Positions 50,561 through 59,876 of a stretch of DNA of 64,000 bases are shown in pieces (position 1 is the first letter of the stretch; each line of letters begins with the position of its first letter). The DNA lies in assembly GCF_031998825.1 (NCBI RefSeq), contig NZ_DAMACX010000005.1, positions 85,569 through 149,568 on the forward strand, read 5' to 3'. This DNA comes from Pseudescherichia sp031998825. GTDB lineage: Bacteria; Pseudomonadota; Gammaproteobacteria; Enterobacterales; Enterobacteriaceae. The notes under the pieces were generated by a model. The model saw only the letters and a program-made list of their open reading frames with translations, had not been told where the DNA came from and ran no database searches. The position numbers were made by a program, and so were the translations under genes.

Positions 50561-51472
50561 ATGAAAATAACCGTGCTTGGATGCGGAGCATTGGGGCAAC
50601 TGTGGCTGGCTGCACTGTGCAAGCGTGGCCATGAGGTGCAGGGCTGGCTACGCGTGCCCCAGCCCTACTGCAGCGTTAACGTCATCGACGAAGACGGCAG
50701 CGTGTTCAACGAATCCCTGACGGCAAACGATCCCGACTTCCTGGCCCAGAGCGATCTGCTGTTGGTGACGCTCAAGGCGTGGCAGGTCTCCGATGCGGTA
50801 AAAAGCCTGACCTCAGTTTTACCTGTTACCACGCCGGTGCTGCTGATTCACAACGGCATGGGCACGGTGGAGGAGTTAAAAACCATCCCTCATCCGCTGC
50901 TAATGGGCATCACTACCCACGCTGCCCGCCGGGACGGCAACATCATCATTCATGTTGCCAGCGGCACCACGCATATCGGCCCTGCCCGGCAGCAGGACGG
51001 TGACTACAGCTATTTGGCGGACACGTTGCAGGAGGTATTGCCGGACGTTGCCTGGCACAACACCATCCGTCCACAGCTGTGGCGTAAGCTGGCGGTGAAC
51101 TGCGTGATTAACCCGCTGACGGCCCTGTGGAACTGCCCTAACGGCGAGCTTCTGGCGCACCCGGCTCTGACAGAGACCATCTGTAATGAGGTTGCCGCGG
51201 TGATGGAGCGCGAAGGACACCATACCTCGGCGGATGACCTGCTCTATTATGTTAATCAGGTTATTGAAAATACAGCAGAAAACATCTCATCCATGCTGCA
51301 GGACGTCCGCGCCCAGCGCCGTACCGAAGCGGATTACATTACCGGCTATCTGCTCCGACGCGCCCGCGCGCACGGCATTGCGGTGCCGGAGAATACCCGG
51401 CTCTATGAACAGATTAAACGTAAGGAGAGTGAGTATGAGCGCATCGGCACTGATATGCCTCGCCCCTGGTAG
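50561..51472 (+). CDS. panE: PanE, 2-dehydropantoate 2-reductase
   Basis: PanE reduces ketopantoate to pantoate with NADPH, a step in coenzyme A synthesis. The 303-residue enzyme begins MKITVLGCGALGQLWLAALC with the Rossmann GxGxxG. The catalytic lysine lies in WRKLAVNCVINPLTALWNCP (about 176), and Asn/Glu residues of the substrate site follow. AGGAGGAAC precedes the ATG. It overlaps yajL by 38 bp in a different frame. Confidence 0.97.
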   Translation: MKITVLGCGALGQLWLAALCKRGHEVQGWLRVPQPYCSVNVIDEDGSVFNESLTANDPDFLAQSDLLLVTLKAWQVSDAVKSLTSVLPVTTPVLLIHNGMGTVEELKTIPHPLLMGITTHAARRDGNIIIHVASGTTHIGPARQQDGDYSYLADTLQEVLPDVAWHNTIRPQLWRKLAVNCVINPLTALWNCPNGELLAHPALTETICNEVAAVMEREGHHTSADDLLYYVNQVIENTAENISSMLQDVRAQRRTEADYITGYLLRRARAHGIAVPENTRLYEQIKRKESEYERIGTDMPRPW

Positions 51473-52028
51473 CGAAGAGACCGAAGCGGTCACCACCATT
51501 GACCTGCTGGTCCGCGGCGGCATTAAGGTCACCACCGCCAGCGTCGCCAGCGACGGCAATCTGACCGTGACCTGCTCCCGCGGCGTGAAGCTGCTGGCCG
51601 ACGCCCCGCTGGTAGAGGTTGCCGACGGCGACTATGACGTGATTGTCCTGCCCGGCGGCGTGAAAGGCGCGGAGTGCTTTCGTGACAGTTCCCTGCTGGT
51701 CGAGACGGTAAAGCAGTTTCACCGCTCGGGCCGGATCGTGGCTGCCATCTGCGCGGCAGCAGGCACCGTGCTGGTACCGCACAATATCTTCCCTATCGGC
51801 AACATGACCGGCTTTCCGGCGCTGAAGGATCGCATCCCCGAGGAGCAGTGGCAGGATAAGCGCGTGGTTTGGGATCCACGAGTGAATCTGCTCACCAGCC
51901 AGGGACCGGGAACGTCGATCGATTTTGCACTGAAGATTATTGACCTGCTGGTCGGGCGCGAAAAAGCGCATGAGGTAGCGTCGCAGCTGGTGATGGCGGC
52001 GGGGATCTATAACTTTTACGAAGCGTAA
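51435..52028 (+). CDS. yajL: YajL, DJ-1/PfpI-family protein
   Basis: The 197-residue protein starts MSASALICLAPGSEETEAVT and belongs to the DJ-1 family with a reactive cysteine in VAAICAAAGTVLVPH (about 106). YajL protects proteins against oxidative and carbonyl stress and has been described as a chaperone and deglycase, the latter disputed. AAGGAG precedes its ATG inside the panE end, so translation is coupled. A REP pair follows. Confidence 0.95.
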   Translation: MSASALICLAPGSEETEAVTTIDLLVRGGIKVTTASVASDGNLTVTCSRGVKLLADAPLVEVADGDYDVIVLPGGVKGAECFRDSSLLVETVKQFHRSGRIVAAICAAAGTVLVPHNIFPIGNMTGFPALKDRIPEEQWQDKRVVWDPRVNLLTSQGPGTSIDFALKIIDLLVGREKAHEVASQLVMAAGIYNFYEA

Positions 52029-52033
52029 GCAAT

Positions 52034-52111
52034 AAAACGCCGGGTGGCGGCTTCGCCTGACCCGGCCTACATTATGCACTTTGTAGGCCCGGCAGGCTCG
52101 CCGGGCGTTTT
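52034..52111. repeat. Paired REP elements (BIME) between yajL and thiI
   Basis: The 78-bp inverted pair AAAACGCCGGGTGGCGGC...GCCGGGCGTTTT is made of two REP units like those at 30236. It sits between convergent genes, close to the thiI stop codon, and can act as a two-way mRNA end. Confidence 0.9.
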
Positions 52112-52112
52112 C

Positions 52113-53561
52113 TTATGGGCGGTACACCTTCACGTTGGTGAAGCCCTGCTCGTGCAGGTAGAGCGCCTGCAGGCGGCTCATCACCCCACGCTCACACCAC
52201 AGCAGCCAGGTTTTGTTGCGATCGAGATCGCCAAACTTGGTGCTCAGCTTGTAGAACGGCAGCGTCACCACATCGACTCCCTCGACCACCAGCGGATTGC
52301 TCTCCTGATCGTCCGGGGAACGAATATCCAGCAGGACGTCGTTCGGGCCAAAGCCGGTCACGGTCTCAACCTCAACCACTTCCTGCTCGGCCTGCTGAGC
52401 GATCTCGCGGATGTCGACGTTGGTCGCCTCTTCCACCACCCGATCGAGGATCGCAAAGTCGAAATTCTGCTCTTCGGCTTCGATCTTCGCCTTCACCGCT
52501 TTTACCGTCGGGCTTTTGGAGATCACGCCGCAGTACTCCGGCATGGTACGGGAGAAGTCTTCTGTACCGATCGCCCGCGCCACGTCGATAATGTGCTCTT
52601 TATCGTGGGAGATCAGCGGACGCAGGATCAGCGTATCGGAGACGTTATCGATCAGGCGCAGGTTGGTCAGGGTCTGGCTGGAGACCTGGCCCAGCGCTTC
52701 GCCGGTGACCAGGGCCTGCACGCCGTAGCGCTCGGCGACCTTCGAGGCGGCACGCACCATCATGCGCTTCAGCACCACGCCCATCTGGCCGTCGTCTACT
52801 TTTTCGAGGATCTCACCAACCACCGGCTCAAAGTTGATCGCCACAAAGCGTACCCGGTGCGAGCTGCCGAAGCGGTTCCACAGGTAGTGGGCTACCTGAC
52901 GCACGCCGATCTCGTGAGCCGCGCCGCCGAGGTTAAAGAAGCAGTAGTGCACGCGGCAGCCGCGGCGCATCAGCATATAGCTGGAGACGCTGGAGTCAAA
53001 GCCACCGGAGATCAGCGACAGGACGTCCTCCTGGGTACCGATAGGGAAACCGCCGATGCCTTCCGAGCGGTTGGTGATCAGCAGCAGGCGATCGTCTTCA
53101 ATCTCCAGATGTACCGTGTAATCCGGGTGGGTCAATTTTACGCGGGCGCTCTCAATGTGCTGATTCAGGCCGCCACCGACGTAGCGTTCTACCTCAATAG
53201 AGCTAAACTCATGTTTACCGCGACGTTTCACGCGCACGCAGAAAGTTTTACCCTCTAACTGCTCGCGATACTGCGCCAACGCTTTCTCGAAGATGTCATG
53301 CAGGGAGGTATAAGGGACATCTTCTACCTCCAGAATATGGTGGATACCGGGAATACGGGTCAGCGCATCGCGGATAGCAGGACGCAGGGTCTCGTCTTTG
53401 GTGCGAACTTCCACGTGGTCCCAGTGACGAACGACTTTAATCTCTTCGTCATGGTACTTCAGAACGTTACGAATGTTTCCGGTTAAAATTTTAATAAAGC
53501 GCAAACGCACGGATTGGCTTTTGATGGTGATTTCCGGGAACAATTTAATGATAAACTTCAT
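52113..53561 (-). CDS. thiI: ThiI, tRNA 4-thiouridine and thiazole sulfurtransferase
   Basis: ThiI adds sulfur at U8 of tRNA (4-thiouridine) and supplies sulfur for thiamine thiazole. The 482-residue protein, the E. coli length, has an N-terminal ferredoxin-like plus THUMP region, a PP-loop ATP site SGGFDSSVSSYML near 180, and a C-terminal rhodanese domain with the active cysteine in LLWCERGVMS (Cys456). The start MKFIIKLFPEITIKSQSVRL at 53561 matches the family; an extension to 53681 does not. Divergent from xseB. Confidence 0.97.
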   Translation of the reverse strand: MKFIIKLFPEITIKSQSVRLRFIKILTGNIRNVLKYHDEEIKVVRHWDHVEVRTKDETLRPAIRDALTRIPGIHHILEVEDVPYTSLHDIFEKALAQYREQLEGKTFCVRVKRRGKHEFSSIEVERYVGGGLNQHIESARVKLTHPDYTVHLEIEDDRLLLITNRSEGIGGFPIGTQEDVLSLISGGFDSSVSSYMLMRRGCRVHYCFFNLGGAAHEIGVRQVAHYLWNRFGSSHRVRFVAINFEPVVGEILEKVDDGQMGVVLKRMMVRAASKVAERYGVQALVTGEALGQVSSQTLTNLRLIDNVSDTLILRPLISHDKEHIIDVARAIGTEDFSRTMPEYCGVISKSPTVKAVKAKIEAEEQNFDFAILDRVVEEATNVDIREIAQQAEQEVVEVETVTGFGPNDVLLDIRSPDDQESNPLVVEGVDVVTLPFYKLSTKFGDLDRNKTWLLWCERGVMSRLQALYLHEQGFTNVKVYRP

Positions 53562-53765
53562 GGCGGCAAAGGTTCTTTGGCAAGTCGCATAGTGGACTTG
53601 TGGGGGATTAATACAGCAGCCCCTAACCGCGGCTGCATCCAGGCGCGCAAGTATACCACCATCGAGGTCGACCTTGCACACCGCATGACCATTGCGCGTT
53701 ATTTAATACGCGGCACGACTTCGCTACCATAGCGCAGATGAATAAAACGAGAGTCAGACATCCTT

Positions 53766-54008
53766 ATGGCAAAGAAAAACGACGCACCAGCCAGCTTTGA
53801 AACGGCACTTACCGAGCTGGAACAGATAGTGACCCGTCTTGAGAGCGGCGATTTGCCCCTTGAAGAGGCGCTGAGCGAATTCGAACGCGGCGTGCAGCTG
53901 GCACGCCAGGGGCAGACTAAGTTACAGCAGGCGGAGCAGCGCGTGCAGATCCTGCTCTCAGAACAGGAAGAGGCCCCGCTCACCCCCTTTACCCCGGACG
54001 CCGAGTAA
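53766..54008 (+). CDS. xseB: XseB, exonuclease VII small subunit
   Basis: The 80-residue coiled-coil subunit binds XseA to form exonuclease VII, which digests single-stranded DNA in repair. It starts MAKKNDAPASFETALTELEQ and has the signature LESGDLPLEEALSEFERGVQ. It is the first gene of xseB-ispA-dxs; ispA begins 1 bp after its stop codon. Confidence 0.97.
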   Translation: MAKKNDAPASFETALTELEQIVTRLESGDLPLEEALSEFERGVQLARQGQTKLQQAEQRVQILLSEQEEAPLTPFTPDAE

Positions 54009-54009
54009 T

Positions 54010-54909
54010 ATGGATTTTACAGAACAATTAGAGACCTGCGTCGAACAGGCCAACGCCGCGCTACGGCGTTTCATCGCTCCCCTGCCCTTTCAGAACACTC
54101 CTCTGGTTGAGGCTATGAACTATGGCGCATTATTAGGTGGCAAACGCCTGCGGCCGTTTTTGGTCTATGCGACCGGCAGCATGTTTGGCGTCAGCGCCCA
54201 AACTCTGGATGCGCCTGCCGCCGCCGTGGAGTGCATTCACGCCTACTCCCTGATCCATGACGATCTGCCGGCAATGGATGATGACGATCTGCGCCGGGGC
54301 CAGCCCACCTGCCATATTAAATATGGCGAGGCCAGCGCGATCCTGGCCGGGGACGCTTTGCAGACGCTGGCGTTCTCTATCCTCGCCGATGCGCCAATGC
54401 CGGAAGTTGCCGATCGCGATCGGCTGGCGATGGTTGCCGAGCTGGCGCAGGCCAGCGGCGTGGCAGGCATGTGTGGCGGACAGGCGCTGGATCTGGAAGC
54501 CGAAGGCAAACAGGTTCAGCTTGTTGAGCTGGAGCGTATCCACCGCCATAAAACCGGCGCGCTGATCCGCGCGGCGGTGCGCATGGGCGCATTAAGCGCA
54601 GGTGAGAAAGGACGCGAGGTGCTGCCCATTCTCGATCGATATGCTGAATCTATCGGTCTGGCCTTCCAGGTACAGGATGACATTCTGGATGTGGTAGGTG
54701 ATACTGCAACTCTCGGCAAACGTCAGGGGGCCGATCAGCAACTGGGTAAAAGCACCTATCCTGCACTGCTGGGCCTTGAGCAAGCCCAGACCAAAGCCCG
54801 TGACCTGATTGACGACGCCCGCAGCGCATTAGCGCAGCTGGCCGCCTACTCTCTGGACACCTCGACCCTTGAAGCGCTGGCCGACTTTATAATTCAGCGT
54901 GATAAATAA
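54010..54909 (+). CDS. ispA: IspA, farnesyl diphosphate synthase
   Basis: IspA joins IPP with DMAPP and geranyl diphosphate to make farnesyl diphosphate for quinones, undecaprenyl carrier and heme o. The 299-residue enzyme has the first Asp-rich motif in LIHDDLPAMDDDDLRRG (about 83-91), the second in FQVQDDILDVVGD (about 220), and GGKRLRP near 44. It lies between xseB and dxs in a tight operon. Confidence 0.97.
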   Translation: MDFTEQLETCVEQANAALRRFIAPLPFQNTPLVEAMNYGALLGGKRLRPFLVYATGSMFGVSAQTLDAPAAAVECIHAYSLIHDDLPAMDDDDLRRGQPTCHIKYGEASAILAGDALQTLAFSILADAPMPEVADRDRLAMVAELAQASGVAGMCGGQALDLEAEGKQVQLVELERIHRHKTGALIRAAVRMGALSAGEKGREVLPILDRYAESIGLAFQVQDDILDVVGDTATLGKRQGADQQLGKSTYPALLGLEQAQTKARDLIDDARSALAQLAAYSLDTSTLEALADFIIQRDK

Positions 54910-54926
54910 ACAACAATGAGTCTCTG

Positions 54927-56789
54927 ATGAGTTTTGATACTGCCAAATACCCGACCCTGGCGCTGGTTAACGCCACCCAGGATCTGCGCCTGCTGCCCAA
55001 AGAGAGCCTGCCGAAGCTTTGCGACGAGCTGCGCCGCTATCTTCTCGACAGCGTGAGCCGCTCCAGCGGCCACTTCGCCTCCGGGCTTGGCACGGTTGAG
55101 CTGACCGTGGCACTGCACTATGTCTACAATACGCCGTTCGATCAGCTTATCTGGGACGTCGGCCATCAGGCTTATCCGCACAAAATCCTGACCGGTCGTC
55201 GGGATCGCATCGATACTATCCGTCAGAAAGGCGGCCTGCACCCCTTCCCGTGGCGCGGCGAGAGCGAGTATGACGTGCTGAGCGTCGGCCACTCCTCTAC
55301 CTCTATCAGCGCCGGAATTGGCATCGCGGTAGCGGCGGAGAAAGAGGGCAAGCAACGCCGCACCGTCTGCGTGATTGGTGACGGCGCGATCACCGCCGGT
55401 ATGGCCTTCGAGGCGATGAACCACGCCGGTGATATCAAGCCGGACATGCTGGTGATCCTCAACGACAACGAGATGTCGATCTCCGAGAACGTCGGCGCGC
55501 TGAACAACCACCTGGCGCAGCTGCTCTCGGGCAAGCTCTACTCGACCCTGCGCGAGGGCGGAAAGCGGGTCTTCTCCAATGTGCCGCCGATCAAAGAGCT
55601 GCTGAAACGCACCGAAGAGCACATCAAGGGCATGGTCGTACCCGGCACGCTGTTTGAAGAGCTGGGCTTTAACTACATCGGGCCGGTTGATGGCCATGAC
55701 GTGCTGGGCCTGGTCACGACGCTGAAGAATATGCGCGGCCTGAAAGGTCCACAGTTCCTGCACATCATGACCAAAAAAGGACGCGGCTACGAGCCAGCTG
55801 AAAAGGATCCGATCACCTTCCACGCCGTACCGAAATTCGATCCGGCCAAGGGCACGCTGCCAAAAAGCAGCGGCGGTATGCCCTCCTACTCAAAAATTTT
55901 CGGCGACTGGCTGTGCGAGACGGCGGCGAAAGATAACAAGCTGATGGCGGTTACGCCTGCTATGCGCGAAGGCTCCGGCATGGTGGAGTTCTCCCGCAAA
56001 TATCCGCAGCAGTACTTTGACGTAGCGATTGCTGAGCAGCACGCGGTGACCTTTGCCGCCGGGCTGGCGATTGGCGGCTACAAGCCGGTGGTGGCGATCT
56101 ACTCCACCTTCCTGCAGCGCGCCTATGACCAGGTGATCCACGACGTGGCGATCCAGAAGCTGCCGGTGCTGTTTGCTATTGACCGGGCGGGAATTGTCGG
56201 CGCAGACGGGCAGACGCACCAGGGCGCGTTTGACATCTCCTTCCTGCGCTGCGTGCCGGAGATGGTGATCATGACCCCGAGCGACGAAAACGAGTGCCGC
56301 CAGATGCTCTACACCGGCTACCACTACAGCGAAGGGCCGAGCGCCGTCCGCTACCCGCGCGGCAACGCCGTGGGCGTGACCCTCGAGCCGCTGGCCGAGC
56401 TGCCTATTGGTAAAGGGGTGGTGAAACGCCAGGGTGAAGAGGTTGCGATCCTCAACTTCGGCACCCTGCTGCCAGAGGCGGAAAAAGCCGCCGAGACGCT
56501 GAACGCCACGCTGGTGGATATGCGTTTTGTGAAGCCCCTCGATGAGGCGCTGATCCTCGAGCTGGCTGCGACCCACGCGTCGCTGGTCACCCTGGAGGAG
56601 AACGCCATTATCGGCGGCGCAGGCAGCGGCGTGAATGAGGTGCTGATGGCCAGGCGCAAACCGGTTCCGGTTCTCAACCTCGGCCTGCCGGACTACTTTA
56701 TTCCGCAGGGCACCCAGGAGGAGGCGCGGATCGAGCTGGGCCTCGACGCCGCCGGTATCACCGCAAAAATTCAGACCTGGCTCGCCTGA
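54927..56789 (+). CDS. dxs: Dxs, 1-deoxy-D-xylulose-5-phosphate synthase
   Basis: Dxs condenses pyruvate with glyceraldehyde-3-phosphate, the first step of the MEP isoprenoid pathway and a source for thiamine and pyridoxal. The 620-residue thiamine-diphosphate enzyme begins MSFDTAKYPTLALVNATQDL. The ThDP motif is VIGDGAITAGMAFEAMN...NDNEMSIS (about 150-185), the His in GHQAYPHKILTGR, and the catalytic Glu in VAIAEQHAVTFAAG (about 370). It is 17 bp after ispA; yajO follows. Confidence 0.97.
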   Translation: MSFDTAKYPTLALVNATQDLRLLPKESLPKLCDELRRYLLDSVSRSSGHFASGLGTVELTVALHYVYNTPFDQLIWDVGHQAYPHKILTGRRDRIDTIRQKGGLHPFPWRGESEYDVLSVGHSSTSISAGIGIAVAAEKEGKQRRTVCVIGDGAITAGMAFEAMNHAGDIKPDMLVILNDNEMSISENVGALNNHLAQLLSGKLYSTLREGGKRVFSNVPPIKELLKRTEEHIKGMVVPGTLFEELGFNYIGPVDGHDVLGLVTTLKNMRGLKGPQFLHIMTKKGRGYEPAEKDPITFHAVPKFDPAKGTLPKSSGGMPSYSKIFGDWLCETAAKDNKLMAVTPAMREGSGMVEFSRKYPQQYFDVAIAEQHAVTFAAGLAIGGYKPVVAIYSTFLQRAYDQVIHDVAIQKLPVLFAIDRAGIVGADGQTHQGAFDISFLRCVPEMVIMTPSDENECRQMLYTGYHYSEGPSAVRYPRGNAVGVTLEPLAELPIGKGVVKRQGEEVAILNFGTLLPEAEKAAETLNATLVDMRFVKPLDEALILELAATHASLVTLEENAIIGGAGSGVNEVLMARRKPVPVLNLGLPDYFIPQGTQEEARIELGLDAAGITAKIQTWLA

Positions 56790-56850
56790 GCCTCCGGTTC
56801 TGCTCCTGCTATGCTTAAGGGTACTTGTACCCTTATGCAGGAGTGGAACC

Positions 56851-57825
56851 ATGCAATACAACACGTTAGGAACAACGGATCTTAAGGTTTCCCGTCTTTG
56901 TCTTGGCTGTATGACCTTTGGCGAACCGGACCGGGGCAATCATGCCTGGACCCTGCCGGAAGAGAGCAGCCGTCTCATCATCAAGCACGCCCTTGAAGGC
57001 GGCATCAACTTTTTCGACACCGCAAACAGCTACTCCGACGGCAGCAGCGAAGAGATCGTCGGCCGGGCGCTGAAGGATTTCGCCCGTCGCGAAGAGGTTG
57101 TGGTCGCCACCAAAGTCTATCATCAGGTTGGCGATCTGCCGGAAGGACTCTCCCGTCCGCAAATTCTGCGCTCCATTGATGACAGCCTGCGCCGGCTGGG
57201 CATGGAGTATGTTGACCTGCTGCAAATCCACCGCTGGGACTACAACACCCCTATCGAAGAGACGCTGGCGGCGCTGGACGAGGTCGTGAAGGCCGGTAAG
57301 GCGCGCTACATCGGCGCATCTTCTATGCACGCCTCACAGTTCGCTCAGGCGCTGGCGCTTCAGGATCAAAACGGCTGGGCGCGCTTCGTCACCATGCAGA
57401 ACCACTATAACCTTATCTACCGTGAGGAAGAGCGCGAGATGCTGCCGCTCTGCTACCGCGAGGGCGTGGCGGCGATCCCGTGGAGTCCGCTGGCGCGCGG
57501 TCGCCTGACCCGCCCGTGGGGGGAAACCACCGCCCGCTCGGTCTCGGACGAGTTTGGTAAAACGCTCTATAACGAGAGCGATGCCGGAGACGCACAGATT
57601 GCCGAGCGGCTGGCGGGGATAGCGGAAGAGACCGGTGCAACCCGGGCGCAGGTGGCGATTGCCTGGCTGCTGAGCAAACCCGGCGTGGCGGCACCGATTA
57701 TCGGCGCCTCGCGGGAAGAGCAGCTTGAGGAGCTGATCCAGGCGGTTGAGCTCACCCTGACGCCGGAACAAATTGCCGAGCTGGAGACACCGTACAGGCA
57801 GCATCCAGTCGTCGGATTCAAATAG
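56851..57825 (+). CDS. yajO: YajO, aldo/keto reductase
   Basis: The 324-residue NADPH-dependent reductase has the (beta/alpha)8 aldo/keto reductase fold. It starts MQYNTLGTTDLKVSRLCLGC, with catalytic Asp/Tyr in NFFDTANSYSDGSSEEIVG (Tyr about 58), Lys in VVVATKVY and His in LLQIHRWDYNTP. In E. coli YajO has been linked to deoxyxylulose and thiamine metabolism, which fits its place after dxs. It ends before a REP element and is convergent with pgpA. Confidence 0.94.
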   Translation: MQYNTLGTTDLKVSRLCLGCMTFGEPDRGNHAWTLPEESSRLIIKHALEGGINFFDTANSYSDGSSEEIVGRALKDFARREEVVVATKVYHQVGDLPEGLSRPQILRSIDDSLRRLGMEYVDLLQIHRWDYNTPIEETLAALDEVVKAGKARYIGASSMHASQFAQALALQDQNGWARFVTMQNHYNLIYREEEREMLPLCYREGVAAIPWSPLARGRLTRPWGETTARSVSDEFGKTLYNESDAGDAQIAERLAGIAEETGATRAQVAIAWLLSKPGVAAPIIGASREEQLEELIQAVELTLTPEQIAELETPYRQHPVVGFK

Positions 57826-57845
57826 GTTCGGTTAGTCTGGAACAC

Positions 57846-57882
57846 GTAGGCCGGATAAGGCGTTACCGCCGCCATCCGGCAT
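57846..57882. repeat. Single REP element between yajO and pgpA
   Basis: GCCGGAT at 57850-57856 pairs with ATCCGGC at 57874-57880 around a TAAGGCG...CGCC core, the standard REP stem, between convergent genes. Confidence 0.88.
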
Positions 57883-57891
57883 TTTACGAGG

Positions 57892-58407
57892 CTAAAGGAT
57901 ACCAATCGGCCAGTGATGGCCGAGAACGTAGAGGATCCCCGCCGCCACGATCCCGGCGACGATATCATCGACGATGATACCCATCCCACCATGCACGTTG
58001 CGGTCAAACCAGCGGATTGGCCAGGGCTTCCACATATCAAAGATGCGGAACAGCACAAACCCGGCGGCCACCCACTGCCAGTCGTTAGTGGGCAGCGCCA
58101 TCAGGGTGATCCACATGCCGATAAACTCATCCCAGACGATGCTGCCGTGATCGTGCACGCCCATGTCTTTTGCCGTCTGGTGACACAGATAGACGCCAAT
58201 ACAGATAGAGAGCATCACCACCATGGAGTAGAGCTGCCACGGCAGGAAGGTCATCAGATACCAGAACGGGATCGCCGCCAGCGAGCCCATGGTTCCAGGA
58301 ACCACGGGACTCAGGCCGCTGCCAAACCCGGTAGCCAGCAGGTGCCACGGGTTGCGCAGATTCAGGCGGCTTTTAGCGATATCTTTAGTGCGCGGCAAAA
58401 TGGTCAT
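57892..58407 (-). CDS. pgpA: PgpA, phosphatidylglycerophosphatase A
   Basis: PgpA removes phosphate from phosphatidylglycerophosphate to give phosphatidylglycerol. The 171-residue inner-membrane enzyme starts MTILPRTKDIAKSRLNLRNP, has about three membrane helices and acidic metal-binding residues in HGSIVWDEFIGMWITLMAL. The start at 58407 was preferred over 58422 by family match. It overlaps the thiL end by 23 bp, as in E. coli. Confidence 0.95.
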   Translation of the reverse strand: MTILPRTKDIAKSRLNLRNPWHLLATGFGSGLSPVVPGTMGSLAAIPFWYLMTFLPWQLYSMVVMLSICIGVYLCHQTAKDMGVHDHGSIVWDEFIGMWITLMALPTNDWQWVAAGFVLFRIFDMWKPWPIRWFDRNVHGGMGIIVDDIVAGIVAAGILYVLGHHWPIGIL

Positions 58408-59362
58408 ATCCTTTCCAGTCAAACGTCACTTCCCTGCCCTCGCGGGTAAAGCTGATGCCATCGACATCGGCGCTCATCTGCCCGATACAGGTATAGGGAA
58501 TACCAAGCTGGCCAATCGCCACCTCCAGCGCGCCGCGGTTAAGCTCGGGTACGGTGAAGCAGAGCTCGTAATCCTCGCCGCCGCCCAGCGCCCAGCGTAG
58601 GGCCTGGTCTGGCTCCACGTGGCGACGCAGCGCCTCCGAGTATGGCAATGCATCAACGTCGATAATCGCCCCGCACTCGCTGGCCTGCAAAATGTGCCCC
58701 AGGTCGGAGATCAGCCCGTCAGAGAGATCGATAGCGGAATTAGCCAGATCGCGCAGCGCCTGGCCATGCAATATACGCGGCGTCGGGCGCAGATGGCGTT
58801 TAACCAGCCAGTCGGCATCTTTAGGATCGTCTACCTGCAAACGATCCTGGAGGAGCGCCAGCCCGGCAGCGCTGTCCCCCGGCGTGCCGGTGACGTAGAT
58901 CCAGTCTCCTGGCTTCGCGCCGGAACGCTTCAGCGCCCGGCCTGCGGGAACGTAGCCGTGAATACCCAGCGTCATGGAGAGCGGCCCGCGGGTGGTATCC
59001 CCGCCGATGAGCTGCATGTCGTAGTAGCTAAGCTGCTCGAACAGGCTGTCGCTAAACGCTTTCAGCCAGGGTTCGTCGACCTCCGGCAGGGTCAGTGCAA
59101 GGGTCAACCACGCCGGGTCAGCGCCCATGGCTGCCAGATCGCTTAGGTTAACCGCCAGCGCTTTGTAAGCCAGGTCGGCAGGATCGATATCCGGCAGAAA
59201 GTGAATGCCCGATACCAGCGTATCGGTACTGATTGCCAGCGTCTGTTTTTCCGGAATGTTTAGCAGTGCGCAGTCATCGCCGATGCCGGTTTCGACATCC
59301 AGGCGCGCGCGTCTGACACGGTTAAAATAACGGGCAATAAGGGAGAATTCGCCGCATGCCAT
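58385..59362 (-). CDS. thiL: ThiL, thiamine-monophosphate kinase
   Basis: ThiL phosphorylates thiamine monophosphate to the active diphosphate cofactor. The 325-residue enzyme starts MACGEFSLIARYFNRVRRAR and shows the PurM-like ATP and magnesium motifs ETGIGDDCALL (about 25), NLSDLAAMGADPAW (about 72), GGDTTRGPLSMTL and AIDLSDGLISDLGHI. It lies between nusB and pgpA, in the nrdR-ribD-ribE-nusB-thiL-pgpA series. Confidence 0.97.
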   Translation of the reverse strand: MACGEFSLIARYFNRVRRARLDVETGIGDDCALLNIPEKQTLAISTDTLVSGIHFLPDIDPADLAYKALAVNLSDLAAMGADPAWLTLALTLPEVDEPWLKAFSDSLFEQLSYYDMQLIGGDTTRGPLSMTLGIHGYVPAGRALKRSGAKPGDWIYVTGTPGDSAAGLALLQDRLQVDDPKDADWLVKRHLRPTPRILHGQALRDLANSAIDLSDGLISDLGHILQASECGAIIDVDALPYSEALRRHVEPDQALRWALGGGEDYELCFTVPELNRGALEVAIGQLGIPYTCIGQMSADVDGISFTREGREVTFDWKGYDHFAAH

Positions 59363-59390
59363 ACGCTATGCCTCAGCAGAATAGATGTGT

Positions 59391-59433
59391 AAGGCCGGGC
59401 GAAGCGGCAAATGCGCTCCGCCGTACCGGCCTT
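59391..59433. repeat. REP-like hairpin between nusB and thiL
   Basis: AAGGCCGG at 59391-59398 pairs with CCGGCCTT at 59426-59433 around an AGCGG...CCGC core. It resembles a REP unit and may attenuate or stabilise the transcript between nusB and thiL. Confidence 0.75.
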
Positions 59434-59437
59434 GAGA

Positions 59438-59857
59438 TTACTTTTTGTGGGGGCGGATCGCGGGTGCGGCTTTATCCAGCACGCCATTCACAAACTTGTG
59501 GCTGTCCTCTGCGCCAAACGTCTTCGCCAGTTCAATGGCTTCGTTGATGGCAACCTTGTACGGCACGTCATCACGTTTGGAGAGTTCGAACAGCGCGATA
59601 CGCAGTACCGCTTTCTCAACCTGGCCCAGCTCTTCAAGCAGGCGGGACAGATAGGGCTTCATCAGGCCGTCGAGATATGCGCTGTTAGTCGCCACCCCGG
59701 ACAGCAGCTCGCGGAAGTAAGCGATGTCAACGTCTTTGACATCCTGTTCCGCCAGGAACTGGTATTCAACATCGGCGATGTCGTTCTGGGACAACTGCCA
59801 GGAGTAAAGCGCCTGGACGGCGCACTCACGGGCGCGGCGACGAGCAGCAGGTTTCAC
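59438..59857 (-). CDS. nusB: NusB, transcription antitermination factor
   Basis: NusB binds boxA RNA with NusE (S10) to let RNA polymerase read through rRNA operons. The 139-residue all-helical protein starts MKPAARRRARECAVQALYSW with the basic RNA-binding N-terminus. It ends VLDKAAPAIRPHKK. It is 19 bp after ribE (ribH), as in E. coli. Confidence 0.97.
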   Translation of the reverse strand: MKPAARRRARECAVQALYSWQLSQNDIADVEYQFLAEQDVKDVDIAYFRELLSGVATNSAYLDGLMKPYLSRLLEELGQVEKAVLRIALFELSKRDDVPYKVAINEAIELAKTFGAEDSHKFVNGVLDKAAPAIRPHKK

Positions 59858-59876
59858 GGAATTCCCCTTACAAAAA

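Noticed and set aside
52044..53258. A 404-codon open frame opposite thiI
   Set aside because: It begins inside a REP element and mirrors thiI.
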